Shown here: positions 19,701 to 22,264 of the stretch, piece after piece
How the letters are laid out: every line of letters starts with the position of its first letter
Numbering within the stretch: position 1 is the first letter of the stretch
Source: Chromera velia
Lineage: Eukaryota > Sar > Chromeraceae
DNA length: 22,264 bases
Reading direction: 5' to 3'
Assembly (NCBI GenBank): GCA_018398765.1
Contig: JAHBMJ010002146.1
Span: forward strand, 1 to 22,264
Notes under the pieces: generated by a model
Databases searched by the model: none
Told to the model about the DNA's origin: nothing
What the model saw: only the letters and a program-made list of their open reading frames with translations
Translations under genes and position numbers: made by a program

Positions 19701-20897
19701 CGGACCCCTTTTCTTTATGAAGGCAGACCAGTGGAAGCGGTGAGTAAATATAAGTATTTGGGCAACTAGGTTTTTGGGGGCGGGGACCTTAGCAAGACAG
19801 TCAAAGCCCGTATTGAGGTGACAGAGAAGGCTTTGGGGGCGGTGTTTGGTACTCTCTCTTCTCTGGGCTTTGTTTCTCCCTTTTCTAAAATTACTTTGTT
19901 CAAGGCCCTCTGGCTGCCAGTCGTGCTGTATGGACTGGAAACGATCCCTTTGAGAAAGACAGATGTTGCCTGCCTCGATGCATTACAGTTACGTTTTGTT
20001 TGATATTGTTTTGGTCTCTCCCATCACTCCTTTGTTTTGCCTTCCCTTCTCTCTCTTTCTCTCGAGCCATTCAGTTCTGTACTTGGTAAGTTGAGTGGGG
20101 GCTTTATCCAATGCATCAAATCGATCGACCGTGCTCTACCCTGGGCAGTGTGGAATGGGTGCTTGGCTGGCTCATGTAAACCCTTCGTTAAAACAGTAAA
20201 ATGGCTGGCCGTTCCATTAGATTGCTCCCTTTTGTGGCTTCCATTGCCAAGCACGGTGGGGGACAAGTTTACGGTGGGGGACAAGTTTAAAGGGAAGGGC
20301 AAGGGCAGAAGGAAAAGGGCGGCAAAAAAGATCGTAGAGGGTGCCTGGCTGTCCGACTGGTTGAAAGAAGAAACTAGAAACGTTAGAGACAGAGACGGAA
20401 TTTTTCCCCACCTTGCGAATCTCTCCCCTTTCTAGTCAGAGAATCCGTCTAGACAGCGTTTGGCCATGCACCTTCTGAGTGAAAGGAAATGGCGTCCAAG
20501 AAGTGAAATGATAGACTCTGAGTGCAGTGTTGAACCTCTGCCAAAGAGTCTGTTGCAGTCCTCCGCAGGCTTCCGTATGCTTTTCAGGGCTCTCACAGGG
20601 GGAGATATAGATAAAACCCAACCGGAACGGCTGTGCGATAAATGTTTGTGCCCCTCGCGTATAATCAAAGATGAGGTTCATGTCCTGACGGAGTATAAGG
20701 ACACAGAAAGGGAACAGAACAGGCTGAAAGAACTGTACAAAATTGCGAAGCAGAAAGTATCTATTAACATAAGAATACAGATCGTACAACGCGTTGCAGG
20801 TGCAACCGGGAGGGGCACTTCTGATAATAAGAAAAAAAAAAGGATATGGTGTTGCTGTTGTGCACAATTCTGCCTAAAAGCGGTTCCAAAGCTATAG
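13893..20897 (+). CDS. LINE-B ORF2: Cys-rich N-terminus, poly-Ser linker, AP endonuclease, reverse transcriptase, zinc finger; in-frame TAG codons
   Basis: This is the replication protein of LINE-B. The frame is open from 13893 (after a TGA at 13890); the start codon is unclear, and the first in-frame ATG I see is near 14593. In order: a Pro-rich part with 15-residue repeats; CQLC (about 14525); a Cys cluster CYNC...CSC...CVNC...CC (16075-16200); and a poly-Ser run. The endonuclease (about 17020-17960) has NVGGL, LTETK, GGVCILV, GDMNG and AIDHFF, with APQH where SDH is usual. The RT (about 18800-19770) has ITPIPKG, AAFVDFSKAFDTV, GVKQGDPLSPLL, YADD at 19545-19556 and YKYLG. The C-terminal finger is CDKC...DEVHVLTEY (about 20630-20695), with Tyr for the last Cys. 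In-frame stops are TAG at 15048, 17319, 17880, 18393, 18948, 19767, 20433 and 20895, plus one TGA at 20001. There is no TAA. If TAG is sense the frame runs on to a TAA at 21111-21113. All catalytic RT Asp residues are present. Confidence 0.88.
14265..14369 (+). repeat. Two 45-bp tandem units plus a partial third in LINE-B ORF2
   Basis: Units 14265-14309 and 14310-14354 begin CCTGC(T/C) and end CCATCCCT(C/A)CAG. A third starts at 14355 and breaks off near 14369. Each unit encodes 15 residues around DSL.LSLCPSLQPA, so the repeat keeps frame. Confidence 0.85.
16671..16862 (+). repeat. Poly-Ser coding microsatellite in LINE-B ORF2
   Basis: (TCC)n and (TCT)n runs encode more than 40 Ser residues broken by a few Pro, Phe and Ala, then a Ser-Ala alternation. 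They lie between the Cys-rich region and the endonuclease and probably act as a flexible linker. The complementary strand shows a spurious poly-Lys frame. Confidence 0.9.
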
Positions 20898-21071
20898 CCG
20901 ACTGTCTCAAGAAGGTCCATTCTGTCGATAAGGCAAGTTGAGGCGAATCGATCCGATTGGCATACAGGCTTCCTCATCCCCCCCCCCCATGAATGTGTGC
21001 TCTTGGTTGTCCTCAAAGCCTTGCTAGTGGCTTAGGATTTGGCGTCGCTAAATCTAGGATTTAACCCTCAA

Positions 21072-21095
21072 TCATGGTCATCATCATCATCATCC
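21072..21095 (+). repeat. (TCA)n tail of LINE-B
   Basis: TCATGGTCATCATCATCATC is the simple-repeat 3' end of the plus-strand retrotransposon. The same trinucleotide repeat ends the insert at 8362-8621. Confidence 0.7.
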
Positions 21096-21113
21096 GTCTA
21101 GGTACTAGTGTAA

Positions 21114-21284
21114 TACAATGATATAGTAGTGATACTTCAGTCATAAAATGATGAACATTGAGTTTTATTATAATGAACTTTTAATGAATACTAAAAATAT
21201 GATTTTTACTAGTCTAAAATTGGTTTTGTAGGTTAAGTTTAACTCAAAATGTCGCCAAATCTGCCTGTTTTTAGCTATTACCAC
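21114..21284. other. AT-rich flank after LINE-B
   Basis: AT-rich sequence without a coding frame. Its last part may be the inner portion of the inverted-repeat element fragment that follows. Confidence 0.5.
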
Positions 21285-21410
21285 TATCATTGGAACACTA
21301 CTACCGTAACCACAAAATTGGTAACCGGGCGGCCTAGCGGGCCAGTAGCGGCCGCCTAGTAACCTAGCTAGTAACCATCCTACTTTCATTACTCCTAACC
21401 GTACTATATA
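21285..21410 (-). mobile_element. Fragment of the same small inverted-repeat family
   Basis: Read on the minus strand, it starts GGTTAGGAGTAAT at about 21402-21390, shows GGTTAC and GGCGGCCG motifs and ends in ATAGTGGTAAT. The order and spacing match the left end of the 7865-8705 element (GTTAGGAGTAACT, GGTTACC, GGCGGCCG, GGTAACC, ATAGTGGTAAT). It is a diverged terminus of that family. The other end is not seen nearby. Confidence 0.6.
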
Positions 21411-21509
21411 GAAGCGGCTATCATAACCCTAGTCTGCTGCAGGCTATAGTCACAACCTCCCCATACAGTGGCATACACTGACTTCTCAGCTAATCTAATA
21501 AGGCTTAGA

Positions 21510-21602
21510 AAAGGTGTACCTCAGAAAAGGTGCAAACCAAAAAGTTGCACCAGATGCACCTGTTCTGCACCAGATGCATCTGATGCACCTGTTTTGCACC
21601 TG
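21510..21602. repeat. GCACC/GGTGC repeat cluster
   Basis: TGCACCAGATGCACCTG (21546-21562) is repeated with one change at 21566-21582, and further TGCACCTG units follow to about 21602. Upstream AAAAGGTG units at 21510-21535 provide the inverse complement, so the segment can fold on itself. Confidence 0.7.
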
Positions 21603-21730
21603 ATTGAATGGAATCGGGTGAAAAGTATCAGCGTTATGGTTATGCAACGCGCTGTGGCCCCACTCTTGCGGCTCCTCGCGGCCCTACACGTGCGTGTTGC
21701 TGGGCCGCAGTGCGCGGAACAAATCCAATC
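21603..21730. other. GC-rich imperfect foldback
   Basis: GCGCTGTGGCCC (about 21650-21661) and GGGCCGCAGTGCGC (about 21702-21716) form an imperfect inverted pair. The outer flanks TGATTGAATGGAAT and AATCCAATCAG are also partly complementary. No coding sense is seen; a short open frame across it has no recognisable content. Confidence 0.4.
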
Positions 21731-21762
21731 AGCCGATTTTTGAGAAAAATTTAAAATCGGCT
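21731..21762. repeat. Perfect 10-bp hairpin
   Basis: AGCCGATTTT (21731-21740) pairs perfectly with AAAATCGGCT (21753-21762) around a 12-base loop. In this setting it more likely marks an element end than a terminator. Confidence 0.7.
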
Positions 21763-22264
21763 ACATGCATATACCTGCAGAGGTCACTGAACGCACGTTC
21801 AACAACGCATGCGCTGCATGAAATCAAGTCCATTAGAGCATAAGTACCTCTTCTCTTTGCAGTATGACAACTGTTTTATGGGCTGCCTTATATAACAAAA
21901 ACGACTGCAGGTCTGTGCCCTCATAAATGGACTTTTGCCCTCAAGTCAGACTGTAATATTGTGATACCCTAAAAATTATTCTAGACATTATGATTTAATA
22001 GCAAAGAAATACTAACAAAAAATATGATGAAGTAAAACTAGATTACCCAAAGTAATATAGAGCCTTTTATATCATCTACAATCGTTACTTCTATGCAAAT
22101 CTGCTCAAATATGCTCAAAAGGCTGGTTGATTAGCTAGGGTGCATGGTGGGAAAAATGATGATCACCGCGGGACGTAGAAGTTAGTGAATGTTACCTGAA
22201 AAGAAATACACAGAAACAACACTAATAAATACGCTCAAAAGCAACGTTTAGCGCCGCCAATCAA
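21763..22264. other. AT-rich DNA, nothing recognised
   Basis: No coding frame, RNA gene or clear repeat. A CTCAAA motif recurs near 22106, 22116 and 22233, too short to interpret. Confidence 0.6.

Larger units (their letters stand above)
12450..21112 (+). mobile_element. LINE-B: long non-LTR retrotransposon with ORF1 and giant ORF2
   Basis: A coiled-coil ORF1 is followed by an ORF2 with AP-like endonuclease, reverse transcriptase and C-terminal zinc finger, then a (TCA)n tail near 21072-21094. This is the standard order for APE-type LINEs. At about 8.6 kb it is longer than most, because ORF2 carries over 1000 extra N-terminal codons. The body is free of obvious frameshifts over about 7 kb, so the copy looks young, yet it has many in-frame TAG codons. 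The 5' boundary is approximate. Confidence 0.85.

Noticed and set aside
13893-20897. TAG as Gln from CAG-to-TAG decay or UAR=Gln code
   Set aside because: TAA is absent in the same frames, which argues against a UAR code, and alignable TAG positions are hydrophobic in related reverse transcriptases. It is not excluded for TAGs outside conserved blocks.
1-22264. CRISPR array, tRNA, rRNA or host gene
   Set aside because: No repeat-spacer pattern, no cloverleaf I could fold and no recognisable housekeeping protein in any frame.

Overview
The window reads as repeat-rich nuclear DNA of a microbial eukaryote (protist or alga). I see no operons, ribosome-binding sites, rRNA, tRNA or recognisable host housekeeping gene. 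Almost every interpretable base belongs to transposable elements or simple repeats. The genus cannot be told from the sequence.

Layout. (1) 1-690 is an almost pure polypyrimidine microsatellite tract. (2) 1048-7790 is a DNA transposon bounded by a 16-bp terminal inverted repeat (CATCTATGGGCTAAAA) and long arrays of AATAGT/ACTATT palindromic repeats. It holds two divergent genes. On the minus strand is a transposase of the KDZ superfamily (Plavaka-like), in several exons. On the plus strand is an AT-hook, Lys/Glu-rich protein of unknown function. (3) 7865-8705 is a small non-coding element with perfect 25-bp inverted termini, carrying a 260-bp insert. (4) About 8751-12190 is a 5'-truncated non-LTR retrotransposon on the minus strand (LINE-A): reverse transcriptase plus C-terminal zinc finger, ending in a (TCAA)n tail. 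(5) About 12450-21112 is a much longer non-LTR retrotransposon on the plus strand (LINE-B). It has a coiled-coil ORF1 and a giant ORF2 (Cys-rich N-terminal part, poly-Ser linker, AP endonuclease, reverse transcriptase, zinc finger) and ends in a (TCA)n tail. (6) 21285-22264 holds a second fragment of the small-element family, a GCACC-repeat and foldback segment, and AT-rich DNA with nothing recognisable.

The most interesting signal crosses the element boundaries. All these genes read in one frame for kilobases, interrupted almost only by TAG. LINE-B ORF2 has 8 TAG, 1 TGA and 0 TAA; LINE-A has 4 TAG and no other stop before its end; the transposase has 6 TAG; the AT-hook gene has one. In LINE-A and LINE-B, TAG codons sit at positions that are hydrophobic in the other element or in the reverse-transcriptase family. 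One lies opposite Leu, one opposite Ile and one opposite Val. This fits UAG being read as a sense codon, most likely leucine, with TAA (and perhaps TGA) left for termination. No host gene is present to prove it, and the alternatives are weighed below.

Exon limits in the two DNA-transposon genes are my own splice-site inferences and are marked as such.
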